A DNA stretch of 7,338 bases, taken from positions 1 to 7,338 of the forward strand of contig JACCXV010000146.1 of assembly GCA_013696835.1 (NCBI GenBank). The letters run 5' to 3'. Positions 1-6,323 of the stretch are shown here, piece after piece. Positions within the stretch are counted from its first letter, which is position 1. Each line of letters begins with the position of its first letter. The notes beneath the pieces were generated by a model. That model made no database searches. It was not told the DNA's origin and was given only the letters and a program-made list of their open reading frames with translations. This DNA is from Gemmatimonadota bacterium (GTDB taxonomy: Bacteria > Gemmatimonadota > Gemmatimonadetes > JACCXV01). The translations under genes were made by a program, and so were the position numbers.

Positions 1-102
1 GGGAGCCGCAGCAGGAGGCGGTGATGGCGCCGGCTTCGCTCCTACCCCCTGGGCCGCGAGGGGCTGGGTGGACGCGGCGATCACGCACGCGCAGAGTCCC
101 AT
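1..102 (-). CDS. possible N-terminal fragment of a secreted protein, runs off left edge
   Basis: This is a tentative call. Reading leftward from an ATG at 102-100, the frame is open to the window edge and gives 34 residues starting MGLCACVIAAS, then a small-residue segment ending PLAAQ, then a Pro/Ala-rich stretch. It resembles a short signal peptide with an A-A-Q cleavage region, as in other secreted proteins of this window, followed by a linker. GC at the third codon position is high. Against it: no Shine-Dalgarno lies upstream, the putative signal peptide has no basic residue, and the + strand reading shares the same wobble positions and is also open. The same minus frame stays open back to an ATG at 276, through a Gly-rich reading of the triplet repeat, so the start is not settled. 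Function unknown. Confidence 0.22.
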   Translation of the reverse strand, partial: MGLCACVIAASTQPLAAQGVGAKPAPSPPPAAAP

Positions 103-171
103 CCACGGCGACAGGCACCGGAAAGCCGGCTTCTCGCCCGGAATTCTCCGGCGGACGGTGCTCCCGCCTTC

Positions 172-246
172 ACGACCAGCACCACCACCACCACCAGTAC
201 CACCACCACGAGCACTGCCACCACCAACACCACCACCGCCGGCACC
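172..246. repeat. ACC-rich imperfect triplet repeat
   Basis: Twenty-five consecutive triplets are built on ACC: 15 are exactly ACC and most of the rest differ by one base (ACG, AGC, AGT, ACT, GCC, AAC). It ends about 17 nt before the Shine-Dalgarno of the membrane-protein gene at 275. All three + frames are open across it, reading Thr/Ser-rich (phase of base 172), Pro-rich (phase of base 173) or His-rich (phase of base 174); the minus strand reads Gly-rich. The Thr/Ser phase contains a TGA at 22-24 and no ATG, GTG or TTG between that stop and the repeat, so I treat the tract as non-coding. The rest of 1-274 shows no gene that I can support beyond the weak call at 1-102. Confidence 0.85.
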
Positions 247-274
247 GCGCTCACAAACCCACGAGGAGGTCGTC

Positions 275-763
275 ATGTCACCCGCATACCTCTGGCTGAA
301 GGTGGCCCACCTGATCGCTGTCGTGCTCTTCCTCGGGAACATCACCACCGGTCTCTTCTGGAAGGCCCACGCGGATCGCTCGGGGGATCCACGCATCATC
401 GCCCACACGCTGGAGGGGATCATCCGCAGCGACCGGTGGTTCACCGTCCCCGGCGTGCTCGCGATCCTGGCGGGCGGGTTCGGGGCTGCCGCAACGGGCG
501 GATTCCCGATCCTCGGGACTGGCTGGATCCTGTGGTCGATCGTCCTGTTCAGCATCTCGGGCCTGGCCTTCGGGTTCCGGGTTGTCCCGCTTCAGAACCG
601 CATGGCGGCGCTGGCACGAGCCGGCAGCGATCCTGGCGGGTTCGATCACCCCACCTACCAGGCGTGGTCCAGGAGCTGGGAGATCTGGGGCGGCATCGCG
701 CTGCTCGCCCCGTTCGCCGCGCTCGGGCTGATGGTGCTCAAACCCGACCTGCCCGCGCTGTGA
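275..763 (+). CDS. DUF2269-type small integral membrane protein
   Basis: A 162-residue protein with four predicted membrane helices at about residues 6-28, 56-78, 82-104 and 136-156, and a short polar loop (about 105-130) between helices 3 and 4. Helix 1 carries a K-V-A-H...F-L-G-N pattern (His12, Gly21, Asn22), and the chain ends G-L-M-V-L-K-P. These features match the DUF2269 family (predicted integral membrane proteins of unknown function, usually about 150-160 aa), so the length is normal. The ATG at 275 was chosen because a full GAGGAGGT Shine-Dalgarno lies at 263-270 and the protein then starts directly at helix 1. The frame is open further upstream, but that stretch is a Pro-rich reading of the triplet repeat and unlikely to be translated. 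The gene stands alone on + and converges on the M55 operon, leaving 77 nt between stop codons. Biochemical role unknown. Confidence 0.85.
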   Translation: MSPAYLWLKVAHLIAVVLFLGNITTGLFWKAHADRSGDPRIIAHTLEGIIRSDRWFTVPGVLAILAGGFGAAATGGFPILGTGWILWSIVLFSISGLAFGFRVVPLQNRMAALARAGSDPGGFDHPTYQAWSRSWEIWGGIALLAPFAALGLMVLKPDLPAL

Positions 764-840
764 CGTGGCCGCGAAGCTCGGGCGGGAGACAAGATGCAAA
801 GCCGGAAAAGCGCTCCCACCCGCTGCCCCGCGAGGCGCGC

Positions 841-1875
841 TCAAAACACGATAAGCTCCAGGTCGTTCATGAGGTGCCCGAGCTCGACGGCCTCCTGCGT
901 CTCGAAACGGAAGGAGATCGCCCCGGTGCGCTCGAGGCGATAGCGCGAGAGGGCGGCCACCTCCTCGGCCTTGTCGGCGAAGCTCTTCCGCAGCGTGAAC
1001 GCGACGCGATACGGCTTCTCGAGGGTGAAGGGCCGATAGGCTCCCTTCCGCTCGCCCTCGACCGCCCGCCGCGCCGCGGAGCGCAGCCATTCGCGCACCC
1101 GCGCTGGCGTGTAGGTGGCGGCGGCGTTGCGCCCATAGGCGATCTTCGTCACCACCTCCTCGAACTGCCCGATCATCTCGTGCGTCTCCTCCACCAGAAC
1201 GTCATCTCCGCTCACCAGCGAGACGGACACTCCCATCTCCCCGGCCACCAGAGCGTTCAGGCCAACCTCGTTCAGAGCGACGCCGTTCACCGTGAGGGAG
1301 TCCACCGCGAAGTTGTGCGCCATCACGCCCGGGCTGCCGGCGTTCGCGTGCGCCCCGATGAAGATCACGGTGTCGTACGTTGCGTCGAGACCGGTGATCA
1401 TCACCAGCGGCTTGGGCCACCCGCGGACGAGCGTCGCCCTGGGATCGAGCGCGAACGGCTGGATGTTCGCGAAGTCGTTCCCGCCGTGCCCCTCGTTCAC
1501 GGTGAAGGCCGTAGCGCCGGCGGCGCTGGCGCCCTCGATCACCGCGTTCACGTCCTCCGCCATGAGACGCCGATAGTGCTCGTAGTCCGGGCTCGTGAAG
1601 CAGGTCTCACAGTCGGCCTCGGCGCCGGACAGCACCTCTCGGCTGAACACGGTGCCGGGAGCGCCCTCCATGTCCGGCACGATGAAGACACGGAATCCCT
1701 TGCCGGCGCGACCGGTGCCGGCGTCTGATTGCAGCTCCGCGAGCGCGGCGCGCCCGGGATCGGCATCACGTCCCGCCGAATCGCCCTGGGCGGCTGACGA
1801 AGACGGCAGCAAAAGCGCCAGAGCGGCGAGGGCGGCGACCATGCCCGGCGAAGGACCCGACGTCATGGACGTCAC
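841..1875 (-). CDS. exported M55 (DppA-family) metallopeptidase, second paralogue
   Basis: A 344-residue member of peptidase family M55, the zinc D-aminopeptidase family typified by B. subtilis DppA. An N-terminal signal peptide (hydrophobic residues about 12-24, cleavage region S-S-A-A-Q near 27-30) implies export. Metal-site residues are visible: D-M-E-G at 68-71 (Asp68, Glu70), N-E-G-H-G-G with His120, G-A-H-A-N-A-G with His166, and Glu193 in L-N-E-V-G. His177 in M-A-H-N-F lies 11 residues after His166, as the catalytic His115 follows His104 in DppA. The family releases N-terminal D-residues from short peptides; the substrate here is inferred. The start is a GTG at 1875 overlapping the upstream paralogue's TGA (GTGA), with AGGAGGT nine bases before it, so translation is probably coupled. 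A Cys-x-x-Cys at 89/92 is absent from the paralogue. The signal peptide has no basic residue in its n-region. Confidence 0.9.
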   Translation of the reverse strand: MTSMTSGPSPGMVAALAALALLLPSSSAAQGDSAGRDADPGRAALAELQSDAGTGRAGKGFRVFIVPDMEGAPGTVFSREVLSGAEADCETCFTSPDYEHYRRLMAEDVNAVIEGASAAGATAFTVNEGHGGNDFANIQPFALDPRATLVRGWPKPLVMITGLDATYDTVIFIGAHANAGSPGVMAHNFAVDSLTVNGVALNEVGLNALVAGEMGVSVSLVSGDDVLVEETHEMIGQFEEVVTKIAYGRNAAATYTPARVREWLRSAARRAVEGERKGAYRPFTLEKPYRVAFTLRKSFADKAEEVAALSRYRLERTGAISFRFETQEAVELGHLMNDLELIVF

Positions 1876-2912
1876 TTCAGCACGACCTCCTCCACGGCGT
1901 CCAGCAGATGCCCGATGAGCTTCGCGTCAGTCGTCGTGAGCACGAACGAGCGGTCGCTCTTCCGCTCGAGGCCGAAGCCCTCGAGGCCGGCAACGCCCTC
2001 GGCATACTCGGGTGGGTAGGTCGCTCGCAGGGTGAAGGCGACCTGGTAGGGCTTCTCCATGAGGAAGGGCGCGAACTCGCCCTTCCGCTCCCGACGGACG
2101 GCGTCCTTCGCGGCCTCTTCGATCAGGCTCCGCACGCGCGCGGGGCTCCACGTGATCGCGGCGTTGCGGCCGATCGCCTTCTTGACGACCACGCCGATGA
2201 ACCCGCTGCCCAGCATCTCCCTTGTCTCCGCCACCAGCACGTCGTCGCCGCTCACGAGCGACACGGAGACGCCCATCTCGCCCGCGATCAGCGCGTTGAT
2301 GCCGACCTCGTTGAGCTTTTTCCCGTTCACGGTGAAGTCGTCGAACGCGAAGTTGTGCGCCATGACGCCGGGGCTCCCGGCGTTGGCGTGAGCTCCCGTG
2401 AACATCAGCGTGCCGAAGCTCTCGTCGAGACCGGTGATCATCACGATCGGCTTCGGCCAGCCGCGGACCAGGATCGCGTCGGGATCGAGCTCCCACGGAA
2501 GCACGTTCGCGAACAGGTTGCCCCCGTGCCCCTCGTTCACGACGAACGAGCCCGCGCCGCCCTCGCGCGCGCCCGCGATCGCGGCGTTCACCTCTTTGGT
2601 GAGCAGGGAACGGAAGCGGTCCCAGTAGTCTGAGCTGGTGAGGCTGCGGTACCGCTCGCCCTCCACACCCGCTATCACCTCGTGGGTGTCCACGGCACTC
2701 GCCATGCCCTCCATGTCGGCCACGAGGAAGACGCGGAAGCCCTTGCCCGGCGGGAGCTTCTTGGAGGCGAAGTCGCCCGCATCCCGGGAGGCGGGCCGGG
2801 CTTCCTGCCCTTTGAGCCCTGCCGGCAGCAGGGCGGCGAGGGCGAGCGCCAGGGCAAGCTGCCGGCGAGGACCCATCAGCAACCAGCGGGCTGCAGGGGG
2901 GATGAAGCGCAT
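1872..2912 (-). CDS. exported M55 (DppA-family) metallopeptidase, first paralogue
   Basis: A 346-residue M55 peptidase, clearly paralogous to the gene that follows it; the two share blocks such as GAHANAGSPGVMAHNFA and GEMGVSVSLVSGDDVLV. The signal peptide has a basic n-region (R2, R9, R16, R17), a Leu/Ala-rich core at about 19-33 and cleavage near G-Q-E (35-37). Metal-site residues are Asp66 and Glu68 in D-M-E-G, His119 in N-E-G-H-G-G, His165 in G-A-H-A-N, and Glu192 in L-N-E-V-G; His176 is the probable catalytic residue. Spacing between these follows B. subtilis DppA (as I recall, Asp8, Glu10, His60, His104, His115, Glu133). The expected activity is release of N-terminal D-amino acids from short peptides outside the cytoplasm, inferred from the family. 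The ATG at 2912 is supported by GGGAGG at 2926-2921, 8 nt upstream; the later Met13 lacks a ribosome site. It lies 45 nt downstream of the dehydrogenase in the same operon. Confidence 0.92.
   Translation of the reverse strand: MRFIPPAARWLLMGPRRQLALALALAALLPAGLKGQEARPASRDAGDFASKKLPPGKGFRVFLVADMEGMASAVDTHEVIAGVEGERYRSLTSSDYWDRFRSLLTKEVNAAIAGAREGGAGSFVVNEGHGGNLFANVLPWELDPDAILVRGWPKPIVMITGLDESFGTLMFTGAHANAGSPGVMAHNFAFDDFTVNGKKLNEVGINALIAGEMGVSVSLVSGDDVLVAETREMLGSGFIGVVVKKAIGRNAAITWSPARVRSLIEEAAKDAVRRERKGEFAPFLMEKPYQVAFTLRATYPPEYAEGVAGLEGFGLERKSDRSFVLTTTDAKLIGHLLDAVEEVVLK
1885..1891 (-). promoter_or_regulatory. Shine-Dalgarno of the second M55 gene, inside the upstream gene
   Basis: On the minus strand 1891-1885 reads AGGAGGT, within the last codons (Glu-Glu-Val) of the upstream M55 gene. 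It lies 9 nt before the GTG at 1875 but 18 nt before the next in-frame ATG at 1866. This spacing decides the GTG start and supports coupled translation of the pair. Confidence 0.75.
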
Positions 2913-2957
2913 CGTTCCTGCCTCCCTGAATGTGGGGGGGTCGTCGAGCGAACAGGC

Positions 2958-4427
2958 TCAGGGTGCGAGCGTCAGCAGCCTGATCTCCGTCATCTCCTCC
3001 ATCGCGTAGCGCACGCCCTCGCGGCCCTGGCCCGAGTCCTTCACGCCGCCGTAGGGCATGTGGTCAACGCGGAAGCCGGGAATGTCGTTGATCACGATCC
3101 CGCCGACCTCCAGCATCTCGAAGGCACGCCAGATGCGCCCGATGTCGCGCGTGAACAGGCCCGCCTGCAGCCCGTAGGGCGAGTCGTTCACCGCCTCGAG
3201 CGCGGCGTCGAAGCGGGCGTACGGCCGGACCGTTGTCACCGGCGCGAACACCTCCTCGCAGTTCACCTTCATGTCGGGGCGAGTGTCCAGCAGGACCGTG
3301 GGCTGGAGCATCGTTCCGGTGCGCTGCCCGCCCGTCGCCAGCCGCGCGCCGTCCCGCACGGCCTCCTCGATCCACGTTTGGGCGCGCTGCGCGCTCCCCT
3401 CGTCGATCAGCGGGCCCACGTCCGTCGACTCCTCCAGCGGATCACCCGCGGTCAGCGCCTCGACTCGTTCCGTGAATCTCTCGACGAACTCGTCGTGCAC
3501 GTCCTCGTGCACGAGGATGCGCTGCACCGAGATGCACGACTGGCCGGCGTACGCATATCCGCCGAGGGCACAACGCGTCGCCACGTGCTCGAGATCGGCA
3601 TCCGGCTCGACGACGACGGCGGCGTTTCCCCCCAGCTCGAGCACCACTTTCATGCGCGAAGCCTGCCGGCGGATGGCCCAGCCCGCGCGGGCCGAGCCCG
3701 TGAAGCTCACCATGCGGACCCGCGGGTCGTCCAGGAGCGGCGCCGCGTCGGCCACCGAGCAGGGGACGACGCTGAGGCCTCCAGCGGGATAGCCGCTCTC
3801 GGCGAGGACCTCCGCCAGGAGCAGCGATGTCAACGGGTCCTGGGGGGGCGGCTTCATCACGATCGTGGCCCCGCAGGCGATGGCGGGCGCGAGCTTGTGG
3901 GCCGTGAGGAGCAGCGGGAAGTTGAACGGCACGATTCCGGCAATCGGCGCGATCGGAAACCGGCGTGTCAGCCCCCACCTCCGCTCGCCTGCCGCGACGA
4001 GGTCGAGCGGCAGGAGCTCGCCGCCCATGCGCTTCGATTCCTCGGCTGCAACGTCGAAGACGAACAGCATGCGATCCACCTCGAGCCGTCCCGCCGAGAC
4101 TGGCTTGCCAGCCTCCAGCGCCAGCAGCTCGACCAGCCGGTCGCGTCTCGAGAGGAGGCCGGCGCGAATCCTCTCGAGCACCGCGGCGCGGGCGTGCGAC
4201 GGCATCTCCCGCGCCGCCCTGGCGGCGCCGGCGGCCGCATGGATGGCGCGGCGCACGTCCTCCGCGGAGCCGATGCAGGCGCGCCCGACGATCTCCCCCG
4301 TATACGGGCTGCGCACGTCCTCCACCGAGCTCCCGGACTCGAGCTCGCCCCCGATCAGAAGCGGAAGCGGCTTCAGCTCCGCAGACGCACCCTGCGGAGG
4401 CTCGACTCGGCGCGCGACCTTCTGCAT
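2958..4427 (-). CDS. NAD(P)-dependent aldehyde dehydrogenase
   Basis: A 489-residue aldehyde dehydrogenase superfamily enzyme that oxidises an aldehyde to a carboxylic acid (or acyl product) with NAD(P)+. No signal peptide is seen, so it should be cytoplasmic. Family landmarks are present: P-F-N-F-P with the oxyanion Asn159, Lys182 in M-K-P, the cofactor loop F-T-G-S-A-R-A-G (232-239), the general base Glu254 in L-E-L-G-G-N, the catalytic Cys288 in A-G-Q-S-C-I-S, and E-E-V-F-A-P at 381-386. The G-N-A-A segment after the base and the Q-S-C-I-S-V-Q-R active site recall the phosphonoacetaldehyde, lactaldehyde and non-phosphorylating glyceraldehyde-3-phosphate dehydrogenase branches, but I cannot fix the substrate. 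Length is typical. The ATG at 4427 was chosen for its AGGAGG 9 nt upstream; the frame is open to 4568, but the extra 47 residues look untranslated. It is the first gene of the minus-strand operon. Confidence 0.92.
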   Translation of the reverse strand: MQKVARRVEPPQGASAELKPLPLLIGGELESGSSVEDVRSPYTGEIVGRACIGSAEDVRRAIHAAAGAARAAREMPSHARAAVLERIRAGLLSRRDRLVELLALEAGKPVSAGRLEVDRMLFVFDVAAEESKRMGGELLPLDLVAAGERRWGLTRRFPIAPIAGIVPFNFPLLLTAHKLAPAIACGATIVMKPPPQDPLTSLLLAEVLAESGYPAGGLSVVPCSVADAAPLLDDPRVRMVSFTGSARAGWAIRRQASRMKVVLELGGNAAVVVEPDADLEHVATRCALGGYAYAGQSCISVQRILVHEDVHDEFVERFTERVEALTAGDPLEESTDVGPLIDEGSAQRAQTWIEEAVRDGARLATGGQRTGTMLQPTVLLDTRPDMKVNCEEVFAPVTTVRPYARFDAALEAVNDSPYGLQAGLFTRDIGRIWRAFEMLEVGGIVINDIPGFRVDHMPYGGVKDSGQGREGVRYAMEEMTEIRLLTLAP

Positions 4428-4436
4428 GGGTCTCGT

Positions 4437-4442
4437 CCTCCT
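4437..4442 (-). promoter_or_regulatory. Shine-Dalgarno deciding the dehydrogenase start
   Basis: Minus strand 4442-4437 reads AGGAGG, 9 nt before the ATG at 4427. The resulting protein begins close to the usual N-terminus of aldehyde dehydrogenases, which argues against the upstream ATG at 4568. Confidence 0.8.
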
Positions 4443-4550
4443 GCACTGAAGCTCTCGAAGGCGGGGCGCCACCACGCGTCCCTTTCCCCCCGCGGGCTGC
4501 ATCGCCCCCGCGCGGGTCGCCCCGCATCTTCGCCCCTCCTGGGCGCATGC

Positions 4551-4578
4551 ATTATATAAGGAGCGCACGGCCAGCGAA
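4551..4578 (-). promoter_or_regulatory. candidate sigma-70-like promoter of the ALDH-M55 operon
   Basis: The minus strand reads a perfect TATAAT at 4556-4551 inside one of the few AT-rich patches of the window. The best -35 candidate is TTCGCT at 4578-4573 with a 16-nt spacer, which matches the consensus poorly. Transcription would start near 4544, giving a leader of roughly 115 nt before the dehydrogenase ATG. This would also exclude the upstream ATG at 4568 from the transcript. The same patch reads TATATA/TATAAG on +, so it could instead or also serve the divergent peptidase gene. Confidence 0.45.
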
Positions 4579-4600
4579 TCCCGGCATTTTTCAGTTCACA

Positions 4601-4625
4601 ACTTGCTTTGCAGTAACGACTTGCT
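4601..4625 (+). promoter_or_regulatory. 7-bp direct repeat upstream of the Xaa-Pro aminopeptidase
   Basis: ACTTGCT occurs at 4601-4607 and again at 4619-4625, 18 bp apart start to start, in the low-GC part of the divergent region 28-52 nt before the peptidase start. A TTCACA resembling a -35 box is at 4595-4600, but no convincing -10 sits at normal spacing. The repeat could be an activator or repressor site, or chance. Confidence 0.25.
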
Positions 4626-4652
4626 GTCAACATCGACGCTCAGGAGTCCCCG

Positions 4653-6323
4653 ATGCTCGCGCCGGTAGCCGCCCGATCAGCTCTTCCCCTGCTCCTCGCC
4701 TCGGCCCTGCTCGGGTCGGTTGCCGCGCGGGGAGACGCCCAGGCTTCGCGCGAATCCGCTCGGCCCGCCGAGTCGATCGTCGTGCCCCGTGACGGCTTTG
4801 AACATCCCGAGATGTTCGCGTCCCGCCGCGCCGAATTCCTGCGCCGACTGGGAGAGGGGGTGGCGGTCTTCCACGCCAAGCCCGAGTACGAGCGCAACAA
4901 CGACGTGGAGTTCCTCTATCGCCAGGACAGCGACTTCTACTACCTGACCGGCTTCGAGGAGCCCGAGGCGGTGGCGGTGCTCTCGTCCACGGGCCACGGC
5001 CCGGCGTACACGCTGTTCGTGAGGCCGCGGGACCCCACCCAAGAGATCTGGAACGGGTTCCGCTGGGGTGCCGAAGGAGCGAAAAAGACCTTTCGGGTAG
5101 ATGCCGCCTACGTTCTCGACAGCCTTCCGTCCGTCATGCCCCGCCTCCTGAAGGACGCTCCGAAGCTGCTCTACAGCTCGGCCGGGGAGCCGGAGTTCGG
5201 TGGCCGGCTGCGGGACTGGGCGCGTGCGGCCGGCGTGCTCGGCGGCAGTGGCGAGGTCGGGCCTTCACCCGCCGCGCCGCAGGCAGATGAGGGTCCGACG
5301 GGGAGCTTCGGCTTCGAGAGCCCCGTCGCGATCACCCACGAGATGCGGCTCATCCTCTCCGCGGAGGAGATCGCGCGCGTCCAGCGGGCGATCGACATCA
5401 CGGAGCTGGCGCACCGTGCGACGATGCGCGCGGCGGCGCCGGGGCTTCACGAGTACGACCTCGAGGCCCTGCAGTACTACGTGTACCGGGTGAGCGGCGC
5501 CGAGCGCTTCGGCTTCCCCTCGATCGTGGGCTCGGGTCCGAACTCAGTCACGCTCCACTACCGGGACAACAACCGCCGCCTCGGGGACGGGGAGACGATG
5601 GTGGTCGACATCGGCGCCGAGTACGCGATGTACACCGCCGACGTCACGCGCACGATCCCGGTGAGTGGCACGTTCTCTCCCGAGCAGCGCGAGGTCTACC
5701 AGATCATCGCCGACGCTCAGGACGAGGCCATGAAGCTGATGCGTCCGGGGCACACGATCGCGGAGTCCAGCAAGCGCGCTGCCGAGGTCGTGACAGCCGG
5801 TCTCGTCCGCCTGGGGCTGCTGAAGGGAAGCGTCGAGGAGAACCTCGCGTCCGGCGCCTACCGGCAGTTCTACATGCACGGGCTCAGCCACTGGATCGGC
5901 CTCGACGTTCACGACCCCGCGCCGTACACCGAGGCCGACGGCTCACCGCGCAAGTTCCAACCGGGGATGGTCCTCTCGAACGAGCCCGGCATCTACATCC
6001 GTTCGGACATCCCGGGCGTGGATTCCAAATGGCACAACATCGGCGTGCGCCTCGAGAACGACGTGCTGATCACACGGGGTGACGCCGTGGACATGACCGC
6101 CCGCATCCCGCGCTCGATCGCCGATGTCGAGGCCGAGATGAGGAAGCCGCCGATCACGATCGGGACCGGCGAGTCCGGCGCCTCGATTGCCGAAGACCTC
6201 ACGCCCGGCGCGGCGGTGTCGGTGGGACGGGTGCCGTCTCCGCGCAGCGGCAAGTCCAAGGTGGCGGTGGGGCGGGTGGCGGCGCCGGACGAGGGAAAGG
6301 CAAAGGTGAAGGCTAGCCGCTGA
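4653..6323 (+). CDS. pepP: exported Xaa-Pro aminopeptidase (M24B, PepP type)
   Basis: A 556-residue aminopeptidase P homologue that cleaves the N-terminal residue from peptides whose second residue is proline, using two metal ions. A signal peptide (core about 9-24, cleavage near 26-31) predicts export, unlike cytoplasmic E. coli PepP. Residues about 45-180 form the aminopeptidase P N-terminal domain, with D-F-Y-Y-L-T-G-F at 94-101. A Gly/Pro/Ala linker (about 193-227) leads to the M24 catalytic domain. Its metal ligands are Asp319, Asp330, His413, Glu444 and Glu468, with catalytic His302, His409 and His420; the His302-Asp319 and His409-413-420 spacings equal those of E. coli PepP (243-260; 350-354-361). 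After about residue 506 there is an unusual tail ending in two tandem 15-residue repeats rich in Lys/Arg. The ATG at 4653 has AGGAG at 4642-4646. It is divergent from the ALDH-M55 operon and abuts the ferredoxin gene. Confidence 0.94.
   Translation: MLAPVAARSALPLLLASALLGSVAARGDAQASRESARPAESIVVPRDGFEHPEMFASRRAEFLRRLGEGVAVFHAKPEYERNNDVEFLYRQDSDFYYLTGFEEPEAVAVLSSTGHGPAYTLFVRPRDPTQEIWNGFRWGAEGAKKTFRVDAAYVLDSLPSVMPRLLKDAPKLLYSSAGEPEFGGRLRDWARAAGVLGGSGEVGPSPAAPQADEGPTGSFGFESPVAITHEMRLILSAEEIARVQRAIDITELAHRATMRAAAPGLHEYDLEALQYYVYRVSGAERFGFPSIVGSGPNSVTLHYRDNNRRLGDGETMVVDIGAEYAMYTADVTRTIPVSGTFSPEQREVYQIIADAQDEAMKLMRPGHTIAESSKRAAEVVTAGLVRLGLLKGSVEENLASGAYRQFYMHGLSHWIGLDVHDPAPYTEADGSPRKFQPGMVLSNEPGIYIRSDIPGVDSKWHNIGVRLENDVLITRGDAVDMTARIPRSIADVEAEMRKPPITIGTGESGASIAEDLTPGAAVSVGRVPSPRSGKSKVAVGRVAAPDEGKAKVKASR
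6216..6305 (+). repeat. 45-nt in-frame tandem duplication at the peptidase C-terminus
   Basis: Bases 6216-6260 and 6261-6305 encode residues 522-536 and 537-551, reading VSVGRVPSPRSGKSK then VAVGRVAAPDEGKAK. The two units share V-x-V-G-R-V-x-x-P-x-x-G-K-x-K. Divergence at both DNA and protein level suggests an old duplication rather than a recent slippage event. Confidence 0.8.

Noticed and set aside
21..299. Open frame encoding a His-rich peptide
   Set aside because: The histidines come only from one phase of the ACC triplet repeat, and the frame runs into the membrane-protein gene. No signal peptide is visible, so a metal-binding protein is not supported.
780..821. Possible terminator stem (GGGCGGGAG with CTCCCACCC) between the convergent genes ending at 763 and 841
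   Set aside because: The stem has a mismatch and a 24-nt loop, and no T-run follows on either strand, so it is too weak to call.
278..1090. Minus-strand open frame of 270 codons
   Set aside because: It overlaps two well-supported genes in other frames and translates to an Arg/Ala/Gly-rich sequence without motifs.
436..1728. Long + strand open frame of about 430 codons
   Set aside because: It is mostly antisense to the second M55 gene, whose signal peptide, motifs and Shine-Dalgarno are clear. Its translation is Arg/His/Pro-rich with no recognisable motif, as expected for a GC-rich shadow frame.
2682..4559. Long + strand open frame of about 625 codons
   Set aside because: It is antisense to the aldehyde dehydrogenase and the start of the first M55 gene, with low-complexity Arg/His-rich translation and no family signature.
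4428..4568. N-terminal extension of the aldehyde dehydrogenase from an ATG at 4568
   Set aside because: The extra 47 residues include the translated Shine-Dalgarno of the 4427 start, lie partly upstream of the likely promoter and do not resemble the family.
5544..5912. Minus-strand open frame inside the aminopeptidase gene
   Set aside because: It is antisense to the M24 catalytic domain, where the + frame holds every expected metal ligand.
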